DNA of 64,000 bases from Acidovorax delafieldii (lineage in GTDB: Bacteria > Pseudomonadota > Gammaproteobacteria > Burkholderiales > Burkholderiaceae_C): contig NZ_VJWE01000018.1 in NCBI RefSeq assembly GCF_007993815.1, positions 186,001 through 250,000 of the forward strand, given 5' to 3'. The stretch's first letter is position 1; every line of letters starts with the position of its first letter. Below are positions 16,401 to 24,360 of the stretch, piece after piece. Below the pieces are notes generated by a model. That model worked only from the letters and a program-made list of their open reading frames with translations. It was not told the DNA's origin and ran no database searches. The position numbers and the translations under genes were made by a program.

Positions 16401-18302
16401 TCACCGCGCGGGGGAGTCCTCGGCAGACGCCATGGGCTGCATCGGCAAGACCACACAGGACGCACGCCCCGGCCCCATGTGCACGGTGTTGAACGCCACC
16501 ACCCGTGGCCCCGCACTGCCCTCCGGAGCGCCGGTGTTGGGGTTGACGTCGAACCGCGGGAAGTTGCTGCTCGAGATGTCGAGCCGTATCCGATGGCCCC
16601 GGCGGAAGAGGTTGGACGTGGGCATGGGCTCGATGGTGATCTCCACCACTTCGCCAGGCGCCATCAGCCCCGGCTGCTCCCACGAGTCGCGGTAGCGGCA
16701 GCGCAGGATGCCGTCGGTGAGGTTCATCGCATAACCCTCGGGGTAGTCCTCGCTGGGCGGGTACTGGTCGATCAGCTTGGCCGTGAAGTCGGTGTCGGAT
16801 GCGGTGGACGACACCCACAGCGCGATGGTCACCGGGCCGGTGATCTCCACATCGCTGTCGAGCGGCGGCGTCTGGAACACCAGCACGTCGTCCCGGCCCG
16901 CCAGCGGCCCGAACGGCGCCTGCGCACCGAACAGCCCGTCGTGCGTGCGCTGGTCGTAGGCACCGGCCACCATCAGCGGTTCGCCCGAGGTGACGGAGCC
17001 CCCGATGGTGGGTACCGGCCTTGCGGGGTCGAAGCAAAAACCGGCCTGGGCCTCGGCCTGCGGTACGGACTGCGACAGCAGCCCGCCCGGCGCGAGGTAC
17101 CAGGGCACCAGCGTGGTCGCCGGTACAGGCCAGCGGGCCGCGCTGCGCCAGACGCCGCCATGGTCGAGCCGGCCTTGCGGCGTGCGCCGACCCGTGCCCC
17201 CGCCCATGCGGAAGTAGCGCACGGCATCGTCCTGCCCCTCGGGCAGCGGGTGCCCGCGCAGCCAGTGGTTGAACCACGCGAGCCGCATGTGCACGTAGTC
17301 GGGTGCAAGCGTGCCATCCAGCACCGCATCGCGGCCGAAGTCCACATCACCCGCGTACGGCACGCTGCGCTCGCCATGCGTCCAGGGGCCCAGCACCATG
17401 CGCACGTCGCCCTGCCCGCGCTGCGAGAGCCCGAGGTAGTTGTCGGTGGTGGTCTGCGCATACGGGTCCCACCAGCCGCACATCAGCATCACGGCCACGC
17501 CTTCGAAGGCGCCGTAGTGGCCTGCCGCATACAGCTCGGGCTGGCGCCAGTGGTCATCGAAACTGCCGCGCTCCCATTGGCCGAAGAGATAGTCCTCGTA
17601 CTCGGGCGCCCACTGCAGCGGCGAATCGCCGCGCGTCCAGGGCAGGCGCAAGAACCATTCGCCGATGTCTGCCTGGTCGAGCGCCTGGCGCGCGGCGTCG
17701 CTCAGGCTGTTGCTGCCGCTGCGCGCATTGCGCAGGGCCCACACGGCCTGCTTGAGCTCGAAAGCGCCCCCATGGCGGATGCCGCCCCGGTAGGCATTGG
17801 CAAAGCCGCCGCATTCGAGAAACATGGCCTTGAGCCCGGCGGGCCGCTGGCTGGCCAGCGCCGTCTGAGTGTGTGCCGCGTACGACAGGCCGTAGGTGCC
17901 CACGGAGCCGTTGCACCAGGGCTGCGCCACGATCCAGGCCATGGTGTCGGCGCCGTCGTGGGCCTCGCCCAGGTACTTGGTGAACTGCCCTTCGGAGTCG
18001 AAGCGGCCCCGGCAGTCCTGCACCACCACCGCGTAGCCCTCGCGGGCAAACCGCTCGGCCACCTCGCCGCGCCGCAGGGGTGCGGGGTTGGCGGCGGTGC
18101 GCTCGCGCCGGGTGGGTTCGTCTTTGCCGTAGGGTGTGCGCTCCAGCAGCACCGGCAGGGGGCCGGTGTGGCCGGCCGGCAGATACACATCGGTGGCCAG
18201 GTGCACGCCATCGCGCATGGGCACCCGACAGGTGTGCCGCACCACCCCGCCCACACCGGCCGGGGCAGCGGACGGAGCCATTGGATTCATCATCGTGGTC
18301 AT
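16401..18302 (-). CDS. CocE/NonD family hydrolase
   Basis: A 633-residue alpha/beta hydrolase of the X-Pro dipeptidyl-peptidase S15 group. The N-terminal fold has MRDGVHLATDVYLPAG, an RTPYGKDE segment and VVQDCRGRFDSEG; the nucleophile elbow is GLSYAA (GxSYxG-like, with Ala at the last position). The C-terminal jelly-roll has GPVTIALWVSSTASDTDFTA and RGHRIRLDISSSNFPRFDVN, the PepX_C signature. Relatives are alpha-amino-acid ester hydrolases, cocaine esterase and glutaryl acylases. No signal peptide is visible. It starts 14 nt after the Bug binding protein and is probably its operon partner. Confidence 0.87.
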   Translation of the reverse strand: MTTMMNPMAPSAAPAGVGGVVRHTCRVPMRDGVHLATDVYLPAGHTGPLPVLLERTPYGKDEPTRRERTAANPAPLRRGEVAERFAREGYAVVVQDCRGRFDSEGQFTKYLGEAHDGADTMAWIVAQPWCNGSVGTYGLSYAAHTQTALASQRPAGLKAMFLECGGFANAYRGGIRHGGAFELKQAVWALRNARSGSNSLSDAARQALDQADIGEWFLRLPWTRGDSPLQWAPEYEDYLFGQWERGSFDDHWRQPELYAAGHYGAFEGVAVMLMCGWWDPYAQTTTDNYLGLSQRGQGDVRMVLGPWTHGERSVPYAGDVDFGRDAVLDGTLAPDYVHMRLAWFNHWLRGHPLPEGQDDAVRYFRMGGGTGRRTPQGRLDHGGVWRSAARWPVPATTLVPWYLAPGGLLSQSVPQAEAQAGFCFDPARPVPTIGGSVTSGEPLMVAGAYDQRTHDGLFGAQAPFGPLAGRDDVLVFQTPPLDSDVEITGPVTIALWVSSTASDTDFTAKLIDQYPPSEDYPEGYAMNLTDGILRCRYRDSWEQPGLMAPGEVVEITIEPMPTSNLFRRGHRIRLDISSSNFPRFDVNPNTGAPEGSAGPRVVAFNTVHMGPGRASCVVLPMQPMASAEDSPAR

Positions 18303-18315
18303 GGAAGGTCCTGCC

Positions 18316-19317
18316 TCAGTCGAGCTTGAGGTTGCGGTCCTTGACCAGCTTGGCCCAGCGCGCCGTGTCTTCCTGGATGAAGCGGCCGAGCTCCTGCGGC
18401 GTGGTGGGCGCGGGCTCCGCACCCTGCGCCACCAGCGAGGCGGTCACCTCCGCATCGGCCAGCGATGCGCGCAGCACCTTGCTGATTTTTTGCACCGCCT
18501 CCGCCGGCGTGCCCGTGGGCGCGAACAGGGCGTACCAGATGTCGTACTCGAAGTCCTTGAGGCCCGCCTCGGCCATGGTCGGCACCTGCGGGAAGGCGCG
18601 CGAGCGCTTGGCGCTGGCCACCGCCAGCGGCACCAGCTTGCCCGCCTTGATATGCGCAGCCACGCTGGGCACCGCATTGATGCCCAGCTGCACATGCCCG
18701 CCCGCCAGCTCGTTCACCGCCGGGCCGCCGCCCTTGTACGGGATCTGCACCATGCGCGTGCCGGTGGCCGCCTGGAACATCTCCATCGACAAATGCCCCG
18801 GGCTGCCGTTGCCGCTGGTGCTGTAGTTCAGGCCGCCGGGGTTCTTGCGCGCCAGCTCGATAAGCTCCTGCACCGTGCGGACCTGCAGGCTCGGGTGCGT
18901 GGTGAGAATGGGCACGTTGACCACCACCCGCCCCACCGGCACGAAGTCGCGCGACGGGTTGTACGTGAGCTTGCTGGACAGCAGCGGCGCCGTCACCATG
19001 CCGGAACCTGCGCCCATGAGCAGCGTGTACCCGTCGGCCGGCGCCGAGGAGACCGCCTGGAAGCCGTGCGCACCGGGCCGGTTGTCGATGACGACAGGCT
19101 GCCGCCACTGGTCCGACATCTTGCGTGCCACCACACGCATGGCCGTGTCCGCAGCTGCCCCTGCCGGAAACGGAATCACGATGCGCACGGGCTTCTCGGG
19201 GAACTCGGCCGCGCCCGCGATCAGCGGGTGGCACAGCATGAAGGAACACAACAGCGCGAGCGTTTGCGGCATGCGGGACAACCAGGGAATCATGCGGTGC
19301 TTGTTATCAGAAATCAT
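18316..19317 (-). CDS. Bug-family (tripartite tricarboxylate transporter) substrate-binding protein
   Basis: A 333-residue periplasmic binding protein. The hydrophobic leader LALLCSFMLCHPLIAGAA ends in a signal cleavage site, then FPEKPVRIVIPFPAGAAADT is the typical first strand and loop of Bug/TctC proteins. Later VVIDNRPGAHGF, GGGPAVNELAGGHVQLGI and FAPTGTP support the assignment. The ATG at 19317 overlaps the porin stop by 11 nt; a second Met a few codons in is possible. No TctA/TctB membrane genes are nearby, so the permease must be elsewhere or the protein has another role, as with many orphan Bug proteins. Confidence 0.88.
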   Translation of the reverse strand: MISDNKHRMIPWLSRMPQTLALLCSFMLCHPLIAGAAEFPEKPVRIVIPFPAGAAADTAMRVVARKMSDQWRQPVVIDNRPGAHGFQAVSSAPADGYTLLMGAGSGMVTAPLLSSKLTYNPSRDFVPVGRVVVNVPILTTHPSLQVRTVQELIELARKNPGGLNYSTSGNGSPGHLSMEMFQAATGTRMVQIPYKGGGPAVNELAGGHVQLGINAVPSVAAHIKAGKLVPLAVASAKRSRAFPQVPTMAEAGLKDFEYDIWYALFAPTGTPAEAVQKISKVLRASLADAEVTASLVAQGAEPAPTTPQELGRFIQEDTARWAKLVKDRNLKLD

Positions 19318-20320
19318 GGCGAACTCCCGCGCCAATGGCGCGCACGGACACATTGCTGCGGCTCGAATCGACGCCGTCGCGGTCGATGAAGGCCTGCAGC
19401 TCGGTGCGTTTGGACAGGGCATAGGTATAGGCTACCTGCTGGCGCTTGCGCAGGCCGCGCAGCGACGCCTGCACATCGCGCTGCATCACGTTGACGACGA
19501 TGGCGTGCTGGCCAGCTGAAAAGCGGGTGCCCACCAGCCAGTAGTCCACATCGGCGCGGGTGGTGGCCGACGTCCTGGCGTACGTATCGCGGCCCAGCAG
19601 CACATAGGGCTCGATCGCGCCGAAGTCGTAGCGCACGCCGGCCTGCCATTTGCTCGAGAACTCGTTGGCCAGCAGTCCACCGGGGCGCGTGTCCTTGCCG
19701 TAGCCGATGCCTGCCGACCAGGGCCCGTCGGCATAGTTGAGGCCCAGGTCCAGCGACTTGGCGCCGTTTTCCTGCTCGGGCGTCTTGGCATCGCCGCGCA
19801 GGTAGTAGCGCGCCCGCAGGTTGACGCCGCCCCAGGTGGGGCTTTGGTAGCCGATGGCGTTGGACGTGCGGTTGCGCGCGTTCAGGATGGAGGTGCCGAT
19901 GGCCGTGGCCCCGGCATCGTTGGCGGCGAACGAGGTGATGCGCGTGACTTGCGAGTACAGCGGCGAACCGGTCGGGTTGGCGGAGTCGAGCCGCCCCAGC
20001 GCCACCGTGCCCAGGCTGCCGCGCAAGGCGGCATAGCTGTTGCGAAACGCTGGCGTGGTGGCGGCGCCGGAGTCGGCTTCGAGCCCCATCTCCAGACCGA
20101 ACAAGGCGGCCAGGCCATCGCCCAGGTCTTCCTTGCCGCGAAAGCCCAGGCGGGATGCGTTGTCGCGCTCTTCCGTGACGGAACCGGCGTTGCCGGTCTT
20201 GACATTGTTGACGGTGAGTCGCACCTGGCCATAGACCTGCAGGTCCTGTGCGGCAGCGGGCCCCGCAGCCGAAACGGAAAGGCCGCAGGCGGCCAGCGCG
20301 AAGGGAAATGAGCGCCTCAT
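19307..20320 (-). CDS. Gram-negative outer-membrane porin
   Basis: A 337-residue precursor. After MRRSFPFALAACGLSV a signal peptide ends at AAAQ, and the mature protein starts DLQVYGQVRLTVNN. Alternating strand patterns, GFRGKEDLGDGLAALFGLEM and a C-terminal Phe (GAGVRHDF) are hallmarks of 16-stranded trimeric porins of Burkholderiales. The start follows a clean AAGGAG. The open frame continues far upstream antisense to the LysR gene, but signal peptide and RBS fix the start at 20320. It is the first gene of the porin/Bug/CocE operon, giving outer-membrane entry for the substrate. Confidence 0.9.
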   Translation of the reverse strand: MRRSFPFALAACGLSVSAAGPAAAQDLQVYGQVRLTVNNVKTGNAGSVTEERDNASRLGFRGKEDLGDGLAALFGLEMGLEADSGAATTPAFRNSYAALRGSLGTVALGRLDSANPTGSPLYSQVTRITSFAANDAGATAIGTSILNARNRTSNAIGYQSPTWGGVNLRARYYLRGDAKTPEQENGAKSLDLGLNYADGPWSAGIGYGKDTRPGGLLANEFSSKWQAGVRYDFGAIEPYVLLGRDTYARTSATTRADVDYWLVGTRFSAGQHAIVVNVMQRDVQASLRGLRKRQQVAYTYALSKRTELQAFIDRDGVDSSRSNVSVRAIGAGVRHDF

Positions 20321-20519
20321 GAAATCTTGCTCCTTGAAGGGGTGGTGCCAGGTTGGCTGATGACGCCGCCGATTCTGTGGAGCGAGGTGCTCGGCCACAA
20401 CGCTATGACGAACGCTGATGACCCTATGCAATAGACCGCAGGTTTGCGCTGTCGTGGCAGCAGTGCAAAGATGCAGGCTGGCTGCCTGCATACCCGAACG
20501 TCTGCCCCTTTTCCACCCC

Positions 20520-21440
20520 ATGAACTTCAAGCAACTCGAGGCCTTCCAGGCCATCATGCTCAGCGGCTCCACCACCGGCGCGGCCGAGCGCATGGGGCTG
20601 TCGCAGCCCGCCATCAGCCGCTTGCTGGCGCAGCTGGAGGAGGACCTGGCCCTGCGTCTGTTCGTGCGCGGAAAAGGCCGCCTGAGCCCCACGGCCGAAG
20701 CCCATGCGCTGCTGCACGACGCCCAGGTGCTGATGGATTCGGCCCAGTGCTTTCGCCGCCATGCCGAACAGTTGCGCCTGGGCGGCTTCAAGCGGCGCCT
20801 GCTGAAGGTGGCGGTGCCCAGCACGCTGGCCACCACGCTGATGCCGCTGCTGGCCAAGCGCTTCATGCAGGCGCACCCGGACGTGGTGCTGGAGGTGCTG
20901 TCAGGCTCGTACAACGACACCGAGCGCGCGCTGCTGAGCCGCGATGCGGACATCGGCCTCGTGCGCCTGCCCATGGAAATGCAGGGACTGAGCACCCGCG
21001 CCAGCCTGGACTCCGAAGCCGTGTGCATCATGCCCCGGGGCCATGCGCTCGAAGGCCTGGCAGAGGTCAGCCCCACCGACCTGATCGACGTCAGCCTGAT
21101 CCTGCTGGGGCGCCAGCGGCAGATCCGCCACGACATCGACATGGCCTTTCGCCAGCGGCGCGTGCAGCCGCGCGTGGCGCTGGAGGTGCACTCCATCAGC
21201 GAGGCCTGCGCCCACGTGGCCCAGGGGCTCGGGGTCTCGATCGTGAACGCCTTGCTGGCGCAGCACTGCCCGTACGAGGCGATCACGTCGCGCCCGTTCA
21301 GGCCCCGCATCGCCTACCAGCTGGGCATCGCTACGGTGAACAACGCACCGGCTTCGCCGTTGCATGACACCTTCACGCGACTGCTGGTGGAGGCGATGGA
21401 AGCACCTTCCCCCGCCGTGGCATTGCCTTCAGCTCTCTGA
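20520..21440 (+). CDS. LysR-family transcriptional regulator
   Basis: A 306-residue LTTR. The N-terminal winged HTH is MNFKQLEAFQAIMLSGSTTG then AAERMGLSQPAISRLLAQLE, followed by LFVRGKGRLSPTAEA, and the rest is a periplasmic-binding-like effector domain. It is divergent from the porin/Bug/CocE operon across 199 nt and is the obvious candidate regulator of it. The intergenic region carries repeated CTATG motifs (around 20402 and 20426), but I cannot define an operator with confidence. It converges on urtE, with a repeat element in between. Confidence 0.88.
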   Translation: MNFKQLEAFQAIMLSGSTTGAAERMGLSQPAISRLLAQLEEDLALRLFVRGKGRLSPTAEAHALLHDAQVLMDSAQCFRRHAEQLRLGGFKRRLLKVAVPSTLATTLMPLLAKRFMQAHPDVVLEVLSGSYNDTERALLSRDADIGLVRLPMEMQGLSTRASLDSEAVCIMPRGHALEGLAEVSPTDLIDVSLILLGRQRQIRHDIDMAFRQRRVQPRVALEVHSISEACAHVAQGLGVSIVNALLAQHCPYEAITSRPFRPRIAYQLGIATVNNAPASPLHDTFTRLLVEAMEAPSPAVALPSAL

Positions 21441-21474
21441 AACTGGCACGCCCCTCGCTAATGCACCCGTGGAA

Positions 21475-21556
21475 CTGGCCCCGCCAGGCCACCGGGTGCG
21501 TCCCCTCCCGCGCAGCGAGAGACGGGGCAGGCGACCCAGGCGACTCAGGGGGTGCG
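21475..21556 (-). repeat. Dispersed intergenic repeat, CCCCCTGAG family, copy 2
   Basis: On the minus strand it reads CACCCCCTGAGTCGCC, then a GTCTCTCGCTGCGCGGGAG inverted arm region and GGTGGCCTGGCGGGGC. It fills the 120-nt gap between the convergent lysR and urtE genes. Confidence 0.65.
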
Positions 21557-21559
21557 CTC

Positions 21560-22252
21560 TTAAATCGCCACGAGGTTGCGAATGCCTTTGGCCTCCATCT
21601 CGCTACCTGGCCCGCGGGCAATGACTTCGCCGCGCTCCATCACCAGGTACTCATCGGCCAGTTCCTGCGCAAAGTCGTAGTACTGCTCGCACAGCAAGAT
21701 GGCCATTTCTCCCTGGTCGGCCAGCATGCGGATCACGCGGCCGATGTCCTTGATGATGCTGGGCTGAATGCCCTCGGTGGGCTCGTCCAGGATGAGCAAA
21801 CGCGGGCCAGGGGCCAGCGCGCGGGCAATGGCCAGCTGCTGTTGTTGCCCGCCCGACAGGTCACCGCCCCGGCGCTTGAGCATCTGCTTGAGCACAGGGA
21901 AGAGTTCGTACAGGTGTGCAGGCACCGGCGTCGATCCGCTTTTGTAGGCCAGGCCCATGCGCAGGTTTTCTTCCACGGTCAGGCGGCCGAAGATTTCGCG
22001 GCCTTGCGGCACAAAGCCGATGCCTGCGCGCGCCCGGTCGTAGGGCGTGGCTTTGTCGATGGGTTTGCCGTCGAAGCTGATGCTGCCGCTCTTGATGGGC
22101 ACCAGCCCCATGAGGCTTTTGAGCAGCGTCGTCTTGCCCACGCCGTTGCGGCCGAGCAGCACAGTGACCTTGCCCGGGGTGGCGGTGAGGCTCACGTCAC
22201 GCAGGATGTGGGAGCCGCCGTAGTACTGGTTGATGTTCTGGACGGTGAGCAT
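21560..22252 (-). CDS. urtE: Urea ABC transporter ATP-binding subunit UrtE
   Basis: A 230-residue LivF-type ATPase: Walker A LLGRNGVGKTTLLK (about 31-44), Q-loop FVPQGREIF, signature LSGGQQQQLAIARAL and Walker B LLILDEPTEGIQPSII. The N-terminus QNINQYYGGSHILRDVSL and the EGIQPSII segment are characteristic of UrtE. Together with UrtD it powers high-affinity urea uptake. It is the last gene of the minus-strand urtABCDE cluster. In many Burkholderiales ureD follows directly; here a repeat element and a convergent lysR gene follow instead. Confidence 0.93.
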   Translation of the reverse strand: MLTVQNINQYYGGSHILRDVSLTATPGKVTVLLGRNGVGKTTLLKSLMGLVPIKSGSISFDGKPIDKATPYDRARAGIGFVPQGREIFGRLTVEENLRMGLAYKSGSTPVPAHLYELFPVLKQMLKRRGGDLSGGQQQQLAIARALAPGPRLLILDEPTEGIQPSIIKDIGRVIRMLADQGEMAILLCEQYYDFAQELADEYLVMERGEVIARGPGSEMEAKGIRNLVAI

Positions 22253-22271
22253 GGTGACTTGGGGTGTTTTT

Positions 22272-22309
22272 GGCCGCTAGCGCTAGTTCAATATGCGCCG
22301 GCAGCTATA
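22272..22309 (-). repeat. AGCGCT dispersed repeat, copy between urtD and urtE
   Basis: Minus strand: ATAGCTGCCGGCGCATATT followed by GAACTAGCGCTAGCGGCC. It shares the order ATAGCTGC, GCGCATAT, ACTAGCGCT, GCGGCC with copies at 36881 and 57481. It separates urtD and urtE inside the operon. Confidence 0.75.
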
Positions 22310-22328
22310 TTTTTGATAGTGAATACTT

Positions 22329-23204
22329 TTACCGGCCGAGGTACACCTCGATCACGCGCTCGTCGGCCTGCACCTGGTCGAGCGTGCCTTCGGCCAGCAC
22401 CGAGCCATCGCACAGCACCGTCACCTTCTCTGAGATGGTGCGGATGAAGCCCATGTCGTGCTCCACCACCATGAGCGAGTGTTTTCCCTTGAGCGTGAGG
22501 AACAGCTCCGCAGTGCGGGCGGTTTCTTCATCTGTCATGCCGGCCACGGGTTCGTCCAGCAGCAGCAGCTTGGGGTCCTGCATCAGCAGCATGCCAATCT
22601 CCAGCCACTGCTTTTGCCCGTGGCTCAGGTTGCCCGACTGGCGCGTGACGCTGTCGGCCAGGTGAATGGTGTGCAGGATCTCGGCCAGGCGGTCCGACTG
22701 TGCGGAGTCGAGCTTGAAGAACATGCTGGACTTCACGCCCTTGTGGGTCTTGAGCGCCAGCTCCAGGTTCTCGAACACGCTGAGCTGCTCGAACACCGTG
22801 GGCTTCTGGAACTTGCGGCCGATACCCAGGCTCGCAATCTCGGGCTCGTTGTGGCGTAGCAGGTCGATGGTGGAGCCAAAGAACACCGTGCCTTTGTCGG
22901 GCCGGGTCTTGCCGGTGATGATGTCCATCATCGTCGTCTTGCCCGCACCATTGGGGCCAATGATGCAGCGCAGCTCGCCGGGTGCGATGTCCAGGCTCAG
23001 GCCGTTGATGGCCTTGAAGCCGTCAAAGCTGACATGCACGTCTTCCAGGTACAGGATGCGGCCGTGGGTCACGTCCACTTCGCCCGGCGTGGCAATGCGC
23101 GAGAAGCCTGCAGCGCGGCCACCCGACTCGGTCTGACCCAGTGCGACGGGCGCCAGCGTCTTCTGCAGCCGCCGCGCGCCTTCTTCCATCAGATCGGGCG
23201 TCAT
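22329..23204 (-). CDS. urtD: Urea ABC transporter ATP-binding subunit UrtD
   Basis: A 291-residue LivG-type ATPase. A ~50-residue N-terminal extension precedes YLEDVHVSFDGFKAINGLSL; Walker A is IIGPNGAGKTTMMD, the signature LSHGQKQWLEIGMLLM and Walker B LLLLDEPVAGMTDEE. The LSHGQKQWLEIGM variant is diagnostic for UrtD. The chosen ATG (23204) overlaps the urtC stop by 4 nt; the long frame upstream is read from inside urtC. It pairs with UrtE to energise the UrtBC channel. Confidence 0.93.
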   Translation of the reverse strand: MTPDLMEEGARRLQKTLAPVALGQTESGGRAAGFSRIATPGEVDVTHGRILYLEDVHVSFDGFKAINGLSLDIAPGELRCIIGPNGAGKTTMMDIITGKTRPDKGTVFFGSTIDLLRHNEPEIASLGIGRKFQKPTVFEQLSVFENLELALKTHKGVKSSMFFKLDSAQSDRLAEILHTIHLADSVTRQSGNLSHGQKQWLEIGMLLMQDPKLLLLDEPVAGMTDEETARTAELFLTLKGKHSLMVVEHDMGFIRTISEKVTVLCDGSVLAEGTLDQVQADERVIEVYLGR

Positions 23205-24340
23205 TGCGCGGCTCCCTTCGTTGTTGTCATTTTTGCCTTGAGCTTCTTGACCAGCCCCACCACACCGTCGGGCAGGAACAGCGTGACCGCAATGAACAGC
23301 GCGCCCAGAAAGTACAGCCAGAACTCCGGCGCCGTCACCGTGAGCCAGCTCTTGGCACCGTTGACGATGAACGCCCCCACGATGGGTCCGATGAGTGTGG
23401 CGCGCCCGCCCACGGCCGCCCATACGGCGATCTCGATGGAGTTGGCGGCGCTCATCTCGCCGGGGTTGATGATGCCGACCTGGGGCACATACAACGCCCC
23501 CGCCACGCCGCACATCATGGCGCTGATGGTCCAGATGGTGAGCTTGTAGGGCAGCGGCGAATAGCCCGAGAACATGACACGGCTCTCGGCATCGCGCACC
23601 GCCTGCAGCACGCGGCCAAACTTGCTGCGCACCAGCCAGCGCGCCAGCAGGAAGAAGCCCAGCAGCGACAACCCCGTCAGCACAAACAGCGTCATGCGCA
23701 TGTTCTGCGTGGCAATGGGCGTACCCAGGATGCGCTTGAAGTCGGTAAAGCCGTTGTTGCCGCCAAAGCCGGTTTCGTTGCGGAAGAACAGCAGCATGGC
23801 CGCATACGTCATGGCCTGGGTGATGATGGAGAAGTACACCCCCTTGATGCGCGAGCGGAAGGCGAAGTAGCCGAACACAAACGCGATCACGCCCGGCACG
23901 GCCACGATGAGGATCAGCGTGGCGATGAAGCTGTCGGACAGCGCCCAGTGCCAGGGCAGTTCTTTCCAGTCAAGGAACACCATGAAGTCCGGCAGGTCGC
24001 TCTTGTAGTTGCCGTCGCGGCCGATCTGGCGCATGAGGTACATGCCCATGACATAGCCGCCGAGCGCAAAGAACAGGCCATGACCCAGGCTCAGGATGCC
24101 GGTGTAGCCCCAGATCAGGTCCATGGCCAGCGCACAGATGGCGTAGCACATGATCTTGCCGAGCAGCGCCACGGCGTAGTCCGACAGGTGGAACATGCTG
24201 CTTGCGGGCACCCAGAGGTTGAGCACGGGGGCCACGGCGCACACCACGATGAGCGCCACGATAAAGGCCGACCAGCCACCGCGCGTGAGCAGCGGCGCCG
24301 GTGCGGGCAGTTGGATGTTGGGAGAGGTTGGCGTAGTCAT
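23201..24340 (-). CDS. urtC: Urea ABC transporter permease UrtC
   Basis: A 379-residue LivM-type permease with about ten membrane helices. MDLIWGYTGILSLGHGLFFA and GGYVMGMYLMRQIGRDG are typical of UrtC, and a long periplasmic loop (about residues 115-150) follows. The start at 24340 lies 20 nt after the urtB stop, and translation is coupled to urtD. With UrtB it forms the membrane channel for urea. Confidence 0.92.
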   Translation of the reverse strand: MTTPTSPNIQLPAPAPLLTRGGWSAFIVALIVVCAVAPVLNLWVPASSMFHLSDYAVALLGKIMCYAICALAMDLIWGYTGILSLGHGLFFALGGYVMGMYLMRQIGRDGNYKSDLPDFMVFLDWKELPWHWALSDSFIATLILIVAVPGVIAFVFGYFAFRSRIKGVYFSIITQAMTYAAMLLFFRNETGFGGNNGFTDFKRILGTPIATQNMRMTLFVLTGLSLLGFFLLARWLVRSKFGRVLQAVRDAESRVMFSGYSPLPYKLTIWTISAMMCGVAGALYVPQVGIINPGEMSAANSIEIAVWAAVGGRATLIGPIVGAFIVNGAKSWLTVTAPEFWLYFLGALFIAVTLFLPDGVVGLVKKLKAKMTTTKGAAQ

Positions 24341-24360
24341 GATCAGTCGTCTCTGGTGCT

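Noticed and set aside
16401-18329. Long plus-strand open frame opposite the CocE gene
   Set aside because: Mirror frame of a well-supported hydrolase; His/Arg/Val-rich with no family match.
20321-21310. Extension of the porin frame for 330 codons upstream
   Set aside because: Lies antisense to the LysR gene; a clear signal peptide and AAGGAG fix the porin start at 20320.
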